A stretch of DNA of 64,000 bases, taken from assembly GCA_963513935.1 (NCBI GenBank), contig OY740768.1, forward strand, positions 36,822,368 to 36,886,367, given 5' to 3'. This DNA comes from Aphrophora alni (lineage: Eukaryota > Arthropoda > Insecta > Hemiptera > Aphrophoridae). The position numbers and the translations under genes are program-made. The stretch's first letter is position 1. Every line of letters starts with the position of its first letter. The notes under the pieces are model-generated. The model was not told the DNA's origin and made no database searches. It saw only the letters and a list, made by a program, of their open reading frames with translations. Below are positions 1 to 12,197 of the stretch, piece by piece.

Positions 1-782
1 TGGTAATATACAGATTTCAAACCTTAACATAGCCTATTTGGAAAAAAAGTCTTCCCTTGCCTGTATTCACGCTGAGTCTGTTATAACACTCTACTACTAG
101 GTTAGACAATTAGTCTGAAATTATAATATTGATTTATGAGATATAACATATAACATAATATCTTAGAGAGTTATTGTGTGGAATAGGTGGAATTATAATG
201 TGTAAATTTAAAACTAACTTAGTGTGTTGTAGGTTGATTTAGGCCTATTAAAAAGAAATGAACAAACATCTATTTAAATGACTATCATTTTGAATTTTTT
301 CTAATTTATAATGTTTTATAAAAAAAACAGTGAAGAGACTTCTGTACCAAATTTCAAGTATATTTTAATTTTTTTTTGGCTGCTGATTGTACAGAAAACA
401 CCATGGCAAAATAACTTAAATACCCTTTTTCGAGAAAGATCAAACTTTTTTGTCTATTTTCTTCCTGGCTTATACCATTATTGTCTAAAATCGCCATATA
501 TATATGAACATTAAATTATAATCGTGGGTCTATTACATGTTAATTTTAAGTATAGCAGGTGTTTCCAATCTTTCAAAAATAGGAAGAAAACATTTCAATG
601 TTTTGTTCTGAAAAAGTTTTGTAAAGAGTTCTTTTACAATTCCAGAATAGTTCTTGGAATAGACCCTACACCTTTTCCAATAGTTACCTGCAGTTGTCAA
701 AGGTTCAGCTTGATCTGAATGCTTTGAATTAGGTCAATAGCTTTAAGTTCTTACAATTTCCTAAAACACAATTTGAAAAAAG

Positions 783-813
<31 letters not shown>

Positions 814-3800
814 GTTAGAGAGGGTTAAATAAAGCCCCTCTCTGTTTAATTCTATGATACCAGGTGGTAGCCCTGAACTCCTTTCCTATTTTTATCATTT
901 TATTTATAATGTTAAAACTTTATTTATACATTAATATCAAAAGTAATGGACAAAGATTATGATTTTCTTTTTAAAGCAAACACGTTTAATTCATTGGATG
1001 CAATGTATGGATTTAAAGAATTTTTAAAATTAATTCATTTATTAGCTCAGGGACCAATTAGGGCTAAAATTGACAGATATCATATTCAAACTTCACCTGG
1101 AAAAAACAAAACCCTTTTTTAAAAATGTTAGATTTCCTTCGAATTTGGTTCAAACATTGAATTTTTCAATATATCTATTTCGTTTTTTAGATCTGCTCCA
1201 ATTTCAACGTATGAAAGTGTTTGTTGCTTTAATGAGCTTTCACTCAGTATAATTACAAATGGTCATGTTTTTACATAGCAAAACGCTAGCATTCCATATT
1301 CTTCCATACAATTTGTAAAAAGTATTTAGAATTGAGATTTCAAAAAATAGGGTAAATCTTTAATCATTTTTTGTTCTGAACCTTTTTAAGACCCTGAAAG
1401 ACTTACCTTACCTAAGACTAAAACACAAGATTCTAAGACTATTTACAAAAAAAACATCCAGGGCCCTACACCCTTACCAACTGAATTGAAGTATTTGCCT
1501 TTTCAAAATATCTTGCTGCAGTGCTTTATTTTTATTTTCTCACATAATCTAAATAAGTAAACTGTCTGTCACCTGTAAGACAAAACTCTGCCTCATAAAC
1601 ACAAAATTCTGATTTTCACGTAATCGGCTATAACAGTTTTAATGTACCCAAACAAAAGGAATTGGTAATTTCTTCAAAAATGTCTGTTCGTGAATTATTT
1701 ATATATAGATAAAAATCGGCAATTGGGTTGTTTTTAAGAGACGTAATTTCTCAAAATATAGTTCCAACCGATTTCACTTAATTTTGGTGAATTGTGGAAA
1801 TTAATTATCTAACCCTATTTAAAAATTTACAGAAAAAATAATATTATGGTTCAGTAATAATTAGAAAAAATATCATAATGAACCTTGCCATCTCATTAAA
1901 AGCACGATTTAAATCAAATAATTTACGCTTGAGATGAATTTATATAAAGCAAGTTTTGGCTAACAGTGTTCATGTTCATGGTTCCTTTTATCATTTTTAT
2001 TTGCAACTGCCAAACTGACATTTTTTGTAGAAATAGTTATCAATGGATTTGTGGATGGGTGTCTGAGGAAGTGCTTTTATCTTAATTTACTTTTTAAGGC
2101 TTAAAAAACACTGGAATATGCCCTCCATCCTTTCACTTTAAGTTATTCCTTATTAAGTTAAGTATCCAAAGTTATTCCTTTAATACATATAATAAGTAGG
2201 AATACATACAGCCATCATATTCAGTGGTGATGGTTGTAATTTATTTTAAATATAATTTATGCTACCAATATTTGAATGACATATTACTGCTTGTCTTCAG
2301 CAAGGCCTTTAGCTTCCCTTGCTTTTAAACAGAAACACATGTAAATACAAAACGTACAATAACATTATACCAGCAAACTAAAATAATCTTTTATAAAGTG
2401 TAAACTAATTCACCACCAATCAAAACAACAACCAAAAAACTAGAAAAAACTCTAATCAGTAATTTATAAAATTATGTATTTTACAATGTTCAATAATGTG
2501 TTTTACCAAAAGTATTTATTTACCATTATTATTTTAGAATTATTCAATTACAGAGTAGCCTATTCTTAATCTCGGAGTTCAGAGGTCCAATAGTCTGTAA
2601 CTCTTGCCTTGGTTATTTCTACAACACTTTTGGTTACACAACATAAATTAAAACTATAAAACTTAAACTGAACAATTAGGATGTGTGATAACTTAAAAAC
2701 TAATGAAAGGTATGATGGAAGAGAATGGGTGAATGTGATGCATAGTTAGGCCTAAATGATGGGTGAATTTTGTTTGTAAAAAAATGGTATTTATATTGCT
2801 TATGTTAATAAAGTTCTTTCTTTCACCATTTTGAATTTGTTATTATGGCCTTGAATGAATTTTGAAAGAGTTGTAATTTTCGTTGGTTAATTTTAAGTGG
2901 ATATAATCTGGATGAAAGGTGAATTTATAGTGTTGAATCAATCCCATGGAGAGGAGATATAAACAAAGTTATATAGGCTATTGCACTCACCAATGTTTCT
3001 AAGTTTGAATATTATATTTTATATACTTAGTTGTGTTTTTTAACCAATGGAATTAATATTAATTATTTAAAACACTTTTTCTCTCTTTTTCAACTCTTAA
3101 CATTATAATATGAATTCTATCACTGTTCATGTTGCACAAATTATATTGAGATACAAAATATGAATGATATATGTACTGTGGTGTATGTGTGGGTTATGTT
3201 TTTGGTCTGTGATAATGAAGTGTTTAATTGGGTGATTTTTACACCCAATGTAATACATCTATAACTTATAACTTTATAATTTCGGTATCTTTACAATTTC
3301 TTACATCTAAATACTGTAATGAAATCTTTAAAAATATTACTCTTATCAACATAAAAACGATTTTTAAAACAAACTATCCAAGTTATGATTGTGCTACCGA
3401 GTTTGATAAAAACAATAATAAAGATACGTCTGTCCAATGTACTGGTGTGTTCAACTCTGCCTAAGAGAAGGAATGCGATGACATGTACCTTATTGTATTC
3501 CAGTTGTCACGTATAAAGTCTTTTGTTACCGTGACCAATGGCCGTACATATCAGCTGGATTGCCAACTCGGTGTTTTGACCCGTAATACGCTTGTACGGT
3601 GTACGGTACAGTATGTTTTTTCTCACGCAATTTTGTACTGATTAAAATCATGGGCGAGGTTTGTTAAAACTAACGGTAGCGATAATGTTAAATGGTGTTA
3701 TTTTATGTACTTTATTGATTTATTCTCCTTTTTGTAGTAACTCTCAAGGGTTTGTTGTCTGAGGAAAAACGAAGACAATTATTACCAAAAAAACCTCCAC

Positions 3801-4250
3801 TGTTTGATGATAATTAACTAACGTGTCTGGCCAGTGGCCAACACCAAATTTAGACCAGTTAGTACAAATGTCGAAAAGATGATCCGATGAGATTTTGAGG
3901 TAAATCGGGCGGGTAATTTTACCCGTTAAAGCTGGGGCTTTAAGTTGAACGTTTGATTTGACTCATTGATTTCGTTCTTACACTTATCTAGATCATTTTA
4001 TCGAAGTTATTTGGGCCAAATGCCAATTTTGTATGACCGATTTCTTATCAATTTTTTTTTATAGTTGACTTCAGAATTGCAATCAGTGAGTTTTGATGTG
4101 TTCCTACGCATACATTAAAAAATTATCAAAGTTGTTGGAGAAAATTGAGATTTGATGTTTTGTCTAGTACTGTACTAGGTATCCCAAATTTTGAAAAAGA
4201 ATATAGGAACTACGTTAACCTTATACCTATACCTATAGTTGCCCAAACCT
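1..4250. other. A+T-rich non-coding region, no gene recognised
   Basis: No frame longer than about 80 codons is open, and none shows a recognisable domain, coding bias or convincing splice sites. A run of 24 T lies at 783-806. A slightly more G+C-rich patch at about 3475-3660 could be a promoter or 5' UTR, but it has no clear initiator, TATA box or following coding exon. I see intergenic or intronic sequence. Confidence 0.6.
783..806. repeat. Homopolymer T(24)
   Basis: Uninterrupted run of 24 T followed by AAAA. It could be the reverse complement of an old poly(A) tail, but no retroelement body was recognised beside it. Confidence 0.9.
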
Positions 4251-4258
4251 AAAACTAC

Positions 4259-4911
4259 GGCTGTTACCAAAAAGCCACGAATTTTTCGGTCCATCTGAAA
4301 TTACCAAATACCACGATCATTAGTGAGGATTAAGAAGGGTCATCTCGCAAGGAACGAAATGTCCAAAAAGCCAAGATCAAACCTTTAGTAGGAAGTATGC
4401 TTGTAGTGCCGAAAGAGTATATTCTATAAATATTAGTATCTATTTTTGTTGTAGCTTTCTCTATCCCGACACGGATATATGATTTATTCATCATTTTTCC
4501 TGTAAAATAAGGTTTCAAAATTGATTTTTGAAGATCACAGTTTTCAAATTATCGTAGTTTTTGGATATTTCGAAGTACGTAAAAGTCGAAAATAGGGTAA
4601 TTTTTTTTTAAAATGTCTGGGACTGGCGAACCTTTAGTACGAAGTATGCTTGTAGTGCCTGTAGTATGCTTGTATCATAAAAAATAAACTTTTATTTTAC
4701 AAACTACTAAGTGTAGTAGTAAATGGTTTATGTCATAGGGAATTATCAATTCCCTTTTTCCCAGAGGTGGTGCCGGCTACCTGGCCGAGCCGTCGTGGCT
4801 TTTCGGACATTTCAGCGCTGGCAAACGAACCCTTCTTAATCCCCTCTAATGATCGTGGCTATTCGGTAGGGTCAGAGCGGCCCAAAAATTCGTGGCTTTT
4901 TGGTAGTTCCC
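4259..4911. mobile_element. Non-autonomous DNA transposon (MITE) with long terminal inverted repeats and 8-bp TSD
   Basis: The two ends are inverted copies. TACCAAAAAGCCACGAAT near 4265 is matched in reverse complement near 4903. Similarity continues inward through CCACGATCATTAG and GGATTAAGAAGGGT to about 4370 on the left and 4793 on the right, giving arms of roughly 110 bp. The octamer AAAACTAC flanks both sides exactly (4251-4258 and 4912-4919). The interior has no coding capacity but holds a short internal duplication around GAAGTATGCTTGTAGTGCC (about 4390, 4641 and 4663). An 8-bp duplication suits hAT-, P- or Merlin-type transposases; the terminal bases do not settle which. The element is dead on its own and would need a transposase in trans. 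Confidence 0.85.
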
Positions 4912-5007
4912 AAAACTACTGTTCTGGGTTGTAGAATAAAAAATGTATATTCTCATTCAAATCTAGCATACCTTCTTGGAAGTCTCTTTCAGTGAGAAAG
5001 GGCGTGG

Positions 5008-5180
5008 TAGTTGGCTAGATGTCTTGGGTTAGATCCCTTTCCCCTCTCTTTCATATTTTCTATTAGTTCTATCTTATTCTTTTCCGATCCTGACTTTAAA
5101 GAGTATTTTCTAGAACTAGGGGTCGTATTTTATAAGGTGATAATGACCGAGAGTTTTTTCGCCTGTAAAAATCAAGGGGA
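5008..5180 (+). repeat. Dispersed SINE-like repeat family, copy A
   Basis: This segment shares an ordered series of landmarks with six other places in the window: a pyrimidine-rich CTCTCTTTCAT tract, TTCTTTTCCGA(C/T)CCTGAC, a segment like AGTATTCTAGGACTAGGGTC, then GACCGAGAAGTTTTTCGCC. Here it is preceded by GTGGTAGTTGGCTAGA and GGGTTAGATCC, which loosely resemble RNA polymerase III A and B boxes, but their spacing (about 24 bp) is shorter than in a tRNA. The short length, the lack of coding and the scattered copies in both orientations suit a SINE. The assignment is inferred from the alignment of these copies by eye. Confidence 0.55.
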
Positions 5181-5184
5181 CAAA

Positions 5185-8100
5185 AAATATAGAATTTGAT
5201 AATTTTTAGGCATAAATAAAACTCTTTTTGCTACCTTTCGTAAGTTGTGAGAGATTAAGAAAATTATTGATACTTATTATGATAGGTTATAATTGAGAGA
5301 ATGGCAGAGTATTTGAAAACTCAATATTTTATCCTCAATTGTTGAAACATTCAATGTGTGCATGGTTATTGCTCAAAAGTTTGGTTGGTATTTCCTTTTC
5401 GTAAAGGCCACCTTAATTCCATCCGCCTCTCTTCCTGTCTTGGCAACAAGCCAGCTACTGTGTTATTGTGATATAGATTGTAAACTTTCAGATAGAGAAT
5501 AGAATCTGAGTAAAAGCACTATATGTGTGCAACATAAACTGCACACATTACTGACTGATGTTACTGTACATTTAACTTTCTCATTTTACGGTCAGATAAC
5601 TTGAAATATTCAGTTAGTAGTTAGTTATATGAGAGCATTTTCCTTCTGGGTAGGTTTTGCATATCTTTTAAATTTTAGTAGCTTCAAATGTCAAATAACT
5701 TCCTTCCTTGTTCATATAATCGATTTAATATGACTTCCCGTTTAATATGAATCATCAGTGTGTTATTTCAATGAGTTATTAATTCAAAAGAAACTTTTTT
5801 CCTTCTTTGCTGTTATTCACTCGTACTGCAGTAGGTTTCGGAGAAGGCTCCCCTTTTTTCTCCCTTGGATATTCTGGGTATCGTATACTGTTCTGTTTTT
5901 AAAAGTTATTGCATAAGGATGGATTGTTTATAACCTATTAATGATATAATTTATTCGGACATTTTTCCATCATTTTGTTTTGTGTATATAACAATTAGTA
6001 CACAACATTTCCAGAGTATCCTATGTCACTAGATTTATCACTTTATAACGTTAGTTGATCAATATTATTGAAACGTTGAATAAATTGTATCAATAATCTA
6101 CATTGTAAGTTATCTTTACACTTAACTAAAATTAAATTTATATAGATATGTAAAGTATGATCAATCAAGTTCTGATTAATAGCCGGATTTTCTGATTAGT
6201 ACCGTACATTTTGGGAAAACTCTATTCCTGTGATTTTTTAGTTAATCTAAAAGGAAAACTCTTTTAAACTCTCTAAAATGATGATTTTTTTTTACTTTTT
6301 TTATCGAAGTCAATAAGGGTCAGTTACGGGCAATTTGTCATTGTGTTTATTGTTTTTATTAGGAAACAGTGCAAGTTGTAAACAGTGGAGTGTCCTAGTA
6401 AACTGCCAGGAATTAAGAATTTTAAATGTTGGAAACAAGCCAAATAGTACTGTGTATCAGGTATCTAGTAAAAGTGAGGAGGGGTAAATGCCCTTGAATA
6501 GGGGAACCTAACTGCTTAGATGACAATACTTGGAAAGGCAGGGGAAGGAGTTGCTATGGCAACAGTGTGGGGAAGGGAGGACTTGGCACGTGTAATAGAC
6601 CGGCCACATGGGGGATTGCTCGTGTTTACAATTCAAGTTGGCTGTGGAAATGGTTTCGTAACAATTACATTTTTTCAATCTTGCTTTTGCAATTTCATCT
6701 AGATTAACGAAATGGCTCTGTATATTCCAAACTAAATCATAACCTCGTAAATTTACCTGTATAAAGACTCTTTAACAAACAAATATTGCTTTAGTTTAAT
6801 CTTTGTAAAGTGTTTGTTTGACTCTGTGAACCGTTACAAACACGATTACGTAGAGCCTATAAATTGGTTGAGGATAATTTTAACTATAATAGGGCATTAG
6901 GATTTTAGGTTGCAAACTATTTGGAGCACTAGATTGTTTTAGACATTTTTTATTATTTTAAGTAGCCTAATAAGTATGTCCTGTGTATGGTGCTGAAAAA
7001 TGTTTACTCATGTTAATAGAGGAACGAAATAAAATAAATTATTGCTTTATATGTAAATAATTGCAGAGAAACAACAAGTTTCATGATATGGACGAAGCCT
7101 GTGTACGTAATTTCATGTACATTTCGAAAAATCCTTTCTCTTGGGCCCTTAAATTATGTGGAATTAGCGAATTTTATATATTTCTAGGTCCAGGTGTTTA
7201 AGTATGATAAGTAGCTTATTTTCGAAAAAAATCCAGTTTATATCCAGATAATGAGAAATCGATAAAACATAATTTACCCTTTTTAAAGCTCTTTAAGGTC
7301 AAATTAAAAAAAAAAAACTTCTTTAGTCGGTTTTACATTTCGAAAGGTTTTACTTTGTGAGCTGGAGTTTGAGCTGGATATTGACGAGTTAGTCAGGATT
7401 TTTGCCTTTATAGATATGTAATAGATTATAAACTAAATCTATTTTAATAATTTTACAAAATTTTGTAGGGGCAATCTTTAAAATATCTCCCTTGAAAAAG
7501 ATTTAAATAATTGATGAGAAATCTATATTTGTCATTTACTGCATTTAATGACAAAAATACAGTAATTTACAAAACAACAAAATATTTCATTGATTATCAT
7601 TAATCACGGAATAAATAGGCTATACGTTTTTCAACATTTTAAATATTTCATGATATAGTTGTTATCTTTAAATAATGAATACGTTTATTAACGTAATGGG
7701 TAGTAGTTACTAAGGGGGTGGGGGCAATTAGCCATGTGCGCCTTTACCTTAAATCAAGCTGTAAGGGGATTATAAATGTTTTCTGATGTATCGAACACAG
7801 CTATACTATAAACTAAGTTATAATTTGTTAATATTGTTATTAGTTTGTTAACCTTTTTTACGTTTTAAATATCGATTTCCACACGATTAGTTCAAAGGAA
7901 TGAATGGTTGTTACAAATTCCTCTCAGTGCCAACTCTACAACCTTCCACGCACACTCAGAAAGACATTTACAGTCTAATATTTTTATCTGCTCTAAGGTT
8001 GACCGTAAATAAAATTTAAAAAATACTCTGAACTCATAATACAACAATAAGCCATTTTCTTAAAATGGGCGTTAACTACTTAGACAAAAATTGTCAACTT

Positions 8101-8660
8101 TGCATTCCTTGATATTCTTCTTAGAAAATATACAAACATTAACTTTAAATACATTTAAAATTAGAACAAACGATATAGAACTTATTTTGGTGAAAAAATT
8201 TGCATGAAATCGAAATATTAAAAAAATTTATAGGCCCTACAACTTATTGTTAATATTATAAATAAATACATCTATCGAATTTTAAAACATTAAAACAAAT
8301 TGTTGTGTATTTTTTACGGGCGCTACACAGATTATACAAACTATGTACAAAAAAGTAAAAGCCCTGACTCCTCAAAGTCCATCTCAAATTCTTGGATATA
8401 GAAACATGAAATTCGCTGAGTACTGTATACTCTTTCCATCACGGAAGGACTCACTAAAAAGAATTTATGAAAATCGAATCAGGGTGTTGTATTGTCAAGG
8501 ATTCCTCAATATCTCTTAGGGTCGATGAGACTTGGTTTTTGGTTATGTAGGTTTCACAAACAAGCGTTAAAAACATAATTCCTAACCTAACTTCTAATTG
8601 AATTAACATACCTTTATTTGTCGCCAAATGATCGTTACACCTAAGTAATATTAAACTCGT
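5185..8660. other. A+T-rich non-coding region
   Basis: No supported gene. A more G+C-rich island at about 6480-6640 contains an RFX-type X-box (listed separately). The rest is low-complexity A+T sequence with frequent stops in all frames. Confidence 0.55.
6550..6563. promoter_or_regulatory. X-box-like palindrome (RFX-type site)
   Basis: GTTGCTATGGCAAC differs by one base from the canonical symmetrical RFX X-box GTTGCCATGGCAAC. It sits in a G-rich, locally less A+T-rich patch. RFX sites usually lie just upstream of ciliary genes in animals, but no coding exon was identified nearby, so function is conjectural. Confidence 0.35.
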
Positions 8661-8662
8661 CT

Positions 8663-8751
8663 ACTCTACACATACACAATGACAATTACATATTTAAAAT
8701 TGCATACTAATATTTTATTTGTCATATTGTTTATTAATGTATGTGTAGAGT
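8663..8751. repeat. Inverted copy of the satellite edge forming a possible hairpin
   Basis: ACTCTACACATACA (8663-8676) is the exact reverse complement of TGTATGTGTAGAGT (8738-8751), which opens the 31-bp array. About 61 bp separate the arms, and AATGACA/TGTCAT extends the pairing imperfectly. The array therefore begins at a small palindrome made from part of its own unit. Confidence 0.7.
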
Positions 8752-10943
8752 GAACGTGTTTTGTATAACGTGTGTGTAGAGTGAACGTGTTTTGTAAAAC
8801 GCGTGTGTAGAGTGAACGTGTTTTGTATATCGTGTGTGTGTAGAGTGAACGTCTTTTGTATAACGCGTGTGTAGAGTGAACGTGTTTTGTAAATCGTGTG
8901 TGTAGAGTGAACGTGTTTTGTAAAACGCGTGTGTAGAGTGAACGTGTATTGTATAACGTGTGTGTAGAGTGATCGTGTTTTGTATATAGTGTGTGTAGAG
9001 TAAACGTGTTTTGTAAATCGTGTGTGTAGAGTGAACGTGTTTTGTAAATCGTGTGTGTAGAGTGAACGTGTTTTGTATATAGTGTGTGTAGAGTAAACGT
9101 GTTTTGTAAATCGTGTGTGTAGAGTGAACGTGTTTTGTAAATCGTGTGTGTAGAGTGAACGTGTTTTGTAAATCGTGTGTGTAGAGTGAACGTGTTTTGT
9201 AAATCGTGTGTGTAGAGTGAACGTGTTTTGTAAATCGTGTGTGTAGAGTGAACGTGTTTTGTATATAGTGTGTGTAGAGTAAACGTGTTTTGTAAATCGT
9301 GTGTTTAGAGTGAACGTGTTTTGTAAATCGTGTGTGTAGAGTGAACGTGTTTTGTAAAACGCGTGTGTAAAGTGCACGTGTTTTGTATAACGCGTGTGTA
9401 GAGTGAACGTGCTTTGTATGATGTAAGTATTGAGTGAACGTGTATTGTATAACGTGTGTGTAGAGTGAACGTGTTTTGTATAACGCGTGTGTAGAGTGAA
9501 CGTGTTTTGTATAAAGTGTGCGTAGAGTGAACGTGTTTTGAATAAAGTGTGTGTAGAGTGAACGTGTTTTGTATATAGTGTGTGTAGAGTGAATGTGTAT
9601 TGTATAAAGTGTGTGTAGAGTGAAAGTGTTTTGTATAACGTGTGTGTAGAGGGAACGTGTTTTGTATAACGTGAGTATAGAGTGAACGTGTTTTGTATAA
9701 AGTATGTGTAGAGTGAACTTGTTTTGTATAACGTGTGTGTAGAGTGAACGTGTTTTGTATAAAGTGCGTGTAGAGTGAACGTGTTTTGTATAAAGTGTGT
9801 GTAGAGTGAACGTGTTTTGTATAAAGTGTGTGTAGAGTGAACGTGTTTTGTATAACGTGTGCATAGAGTGAACGTGTTTTGTATAACGTGAGTATAGAGT
9901 GAACGTGTTTTGTATAAAGTGTGCGTAGAGTGAACGTGTTTTGTATAAAGTGTGTGTAGAGTGAACGTGTTTTGTATAACGTGAGTATAGAGTGAACGTT
10001 TTTTGTATAAAGTGTGTGTAGAGTGAACGTGTTTTGTATTAAGTGTGTGTAGAGTGAACGTGTTTTGTATTAAGTGTGTGTAGAGTGAACGTGTTTTGTA
10101 TAACGTGTGCGTAGAGTGAACGTGTTTTGTATAACGTGAGTATAGAGTGAACGTGTTTTGTATAAAGTGTGTGTAGAGTGAACTTGTTTTGTATAACGTG
10201 TGTGTATAGTGAACGTGTTTTGTATAAAGTGTGTGTAGAGTGAACGTGTTTTGTATAACGTGTGCGTAGAGTGAACGTGTTTTGTATAACGTGAGTATAG
10301 AGTGAACGTGTTTTGTATAAAGTGTGTGTAGAGTGAACGTGTTTTGTATAAAGTGTGTGTAGAGTGAACGTGTTTTGTATAAAGTGTGTGTATAGTGAAC
10401 GTGTTTTGTTAAAGTGTGTGTAGTGTGTAGAGTGAACGTGTATTGTATAAAGTGTGTGTAGAATGAATGTGTATTGTATAAAGTGTGTGTAGATTAAAGA
10501 ACGCGTGTGTAGAGTGAACGTGTTTTGTATAAAGTGTGTGTAGAGTGAACTTGTTTTGTATAACGTGTGTGTATAATAGTGAACGTGTTTTGTATAAAGT
10601 GTGCGTAGAGTGAACGTGTTTTGTATAACGTGTGCGTAGAGTGAACGTGTTTTGTATAACGTGAGTATAGAGTCAACGTGTTTTGTATAAAGTGTGTGTA
10701 GAGTGAACGTGTTTTGTATAAAGTGTGTGTAGAGTGAACGTGTTTTGTATAAAGTGTGTGTATAGTGAACGTGTTTTGTTAAAGTGTGTGTAGTGTGTAG
10801 AGTGAACGTGTATTGTATAAAGTGTGTGTAGAATGAATGTGTATTGTATAAAGTGTGTGTAGATTGAAGAACGCGTGTGTAGAGTGAACGTGTTTTGTAT
10901 AAAGTGTGTGTAGAGTGAACTTGTATTGTATAACGTGTGTGTG
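8738..10943. repeat. 31-bp minisatellite array (about 70 copies) with ~370-bp higher-order repeat
   Basis: The unit is GTGTGTAGAGTGAACGTG followed by TTTTGTATAAA or TTTTGTAAATC plus GTGTG, 31 bp in the regular stretch at 9121-9240. The + strand is G/T-rich and the - strand C/A-rich. The distal third carries a longer period: a block with a shortened unit (TTTTGTTAAAG, then GTGTAGTGTGTAG) occurs at about 10381-10510 and again 370 bp later at 10751-10880, about 12 units. Because 31 is not a multiple of 3 and the unit has no stop in any - frame, frames of up to 376 codons stay open on the - strand. They only cycle Thr-His-Leu-Tyr-Lys-type repeats and are not genes. Confidence 0.95.
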
Positions 10944-10949
10944 TTTTGC

Positions 10950-11547
10950 GGCTTATTATGCCTCTAGTGAAGGCGAAAGAGCTGTAACGACCAACAAGCA
11001 AACAGAACTACTTTTGTTGACAAATATAGGTATGTTAATCAATTAATTACAGTAGTTAGAAAGGCTAAAACTGGAACTAATTGATTTCTAATTTTGCACA
11101 AATGCTTTGTCTATAACTTCAAAAAATTCAACACGTGCAACGTCATGTATAAAAGCTAGTATTTAATAGTCATATTTTATTAAATCCCTCTTTTGCACTT
11201 TGCATTACTGTAGATCCATTCTCGAAATCAAAAACTTAGTGTTTAGCTTTTTTTTACAAGTACAAATCTCTCTCATTTTAACGATGTCACATCTTTTATT
11301 TTAGTTTAGTGTTTGTAATTTTAAATGTTTTAAAACCATTTATAATAGTATAATGCTATACTCACGTTTTTCTAACCTGTCAACATTAGGAGCACTTAGG
11401 TAGTGGTAGTGGTATTTGTGAATAGTGAACAACAACAAAAAAAAAACAAGTGTAAGTGATAAAGAAAGCTTTCACGTTTTTGTTTAAAACAAAATGGGGT
11501 TTGGATTACGTTGACAAGATTGTTTATCGTACAACGAAGACAAGACA
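10950..11547 (+). promoter_or_regulatory. Upstream region / presumed 5' UTR of the exon at 11548
   Basis: About 600 bp of unique sequence separates the 31-bp array from the start codon. No clean TATA box or initiator stands out. The sequence just before the ATG is A-rich (AACGAAGACAAGACAATGG), a favourable insect translation-start context, and has no upstream ATG in the last 50 bases. Confidence 0.3.
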
Positions 11548-11724
11548 ATGGATTCGTGCTTTCCACCCCTAGCGGCTTTAAGCCTCCGAGACTCGGATAA
11601 AAACAAAACTACGTCACAACTCGTACCTCCATCAATCAAACTACCTGGTGACAACACCGGGAAGATCGAGATTCTTCAAGATTTGGATTTGTATTATATA
11701 CGTCAGATCGCTCATAATAACAAG
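11548..11724 (+). CDS. Probable first coding exon of an unidentified gene
   Basis: The exon encodes 59 residues from an ATG in good context (ACAATGG) to AAC AAG|GTAAGA, a near-perfect splice donor in phase 0. The frame stays open 31 codons beyond the donor, but that part is hydrophobic and A+T-rich, as expected of intron. The exon itself has balanced codon use and a believable protein: a Ser/Pro/Lys-rich start (MDSCFPPLAALSL) with a charged centre, then a helical-looking end IEILQDLDLYYIRQIAHNNK. I do not recognise the family and assign no function. The rest of the gene must lie downstream across a large intron; no second exon could be confirmed in the window. The 31-bp minisatellite ends about 600 bp upstream. 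Confidence 0.55.
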
Positions 11725-12004
11725 GTAAGATTAAGTCTTCTTCCTAGTCTTTACCTATTTATATTGTTCCATATCCTGTGGAACTTATTTATGTTCTCAG
11801 TTTTTAAAACTGTTTAATTGTATATTAAGCTTTCATTAAAATTCCCTTGGCAATTTGCAGGAGAAGGTATAGTTTTGTTATTGTAGCTCATGTATCACTG
11901 AGGATGGCGACTTTGTCTTTGAAACGCCTTTGATTAAATTAACGTAATTTTTGTGAGTTCTTGTGATCAAGTTTTAGTTCTACATTCACCAGGACATTAT
12001 ATTA

Positions 12005-12197
12005 ACCCTCGTCGGCTCATTCCTTGACCAATTAATTCTGGTTCTCTTCTGACTCTGACGCTGTTGGAGTATTCTAGGACTAACTTCACTTTATGTTCTT
12101 TTCTTCTTGTATTTTTTATTTATTATTATATTGATTTTTATTATTTAATAAGGCGATGATGACAGATTTTTTGCTTTTAAACAACAAGAAAAAATGA
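12005..12197 (+). repeat. Dispersed SINE-like repeat family, copy B
   Basis: The landmarks occur in the same order as the other copies: CTTGACCAATTAATTCTGGTTC, TCTGACTCTGACGCTGTTGG, AGTATTCTAGGACTA, then after an A+T-rich stretch GATGACAGATTTTTTGC and TTTAAACAACAAGAAAAAAT. That last tail is shared almost base for base with copy E at about 21069-21085. Confidence 0.55.

Noticed and set aside
8715..11001. Long - strand frames (376, 320, 220 codons) as a repeat-protein gene
   Set aside because: They follow from a 31-bp unit without stops; three overlapping frames are equally open, and there is no start context, splice site or non-repeat domain.
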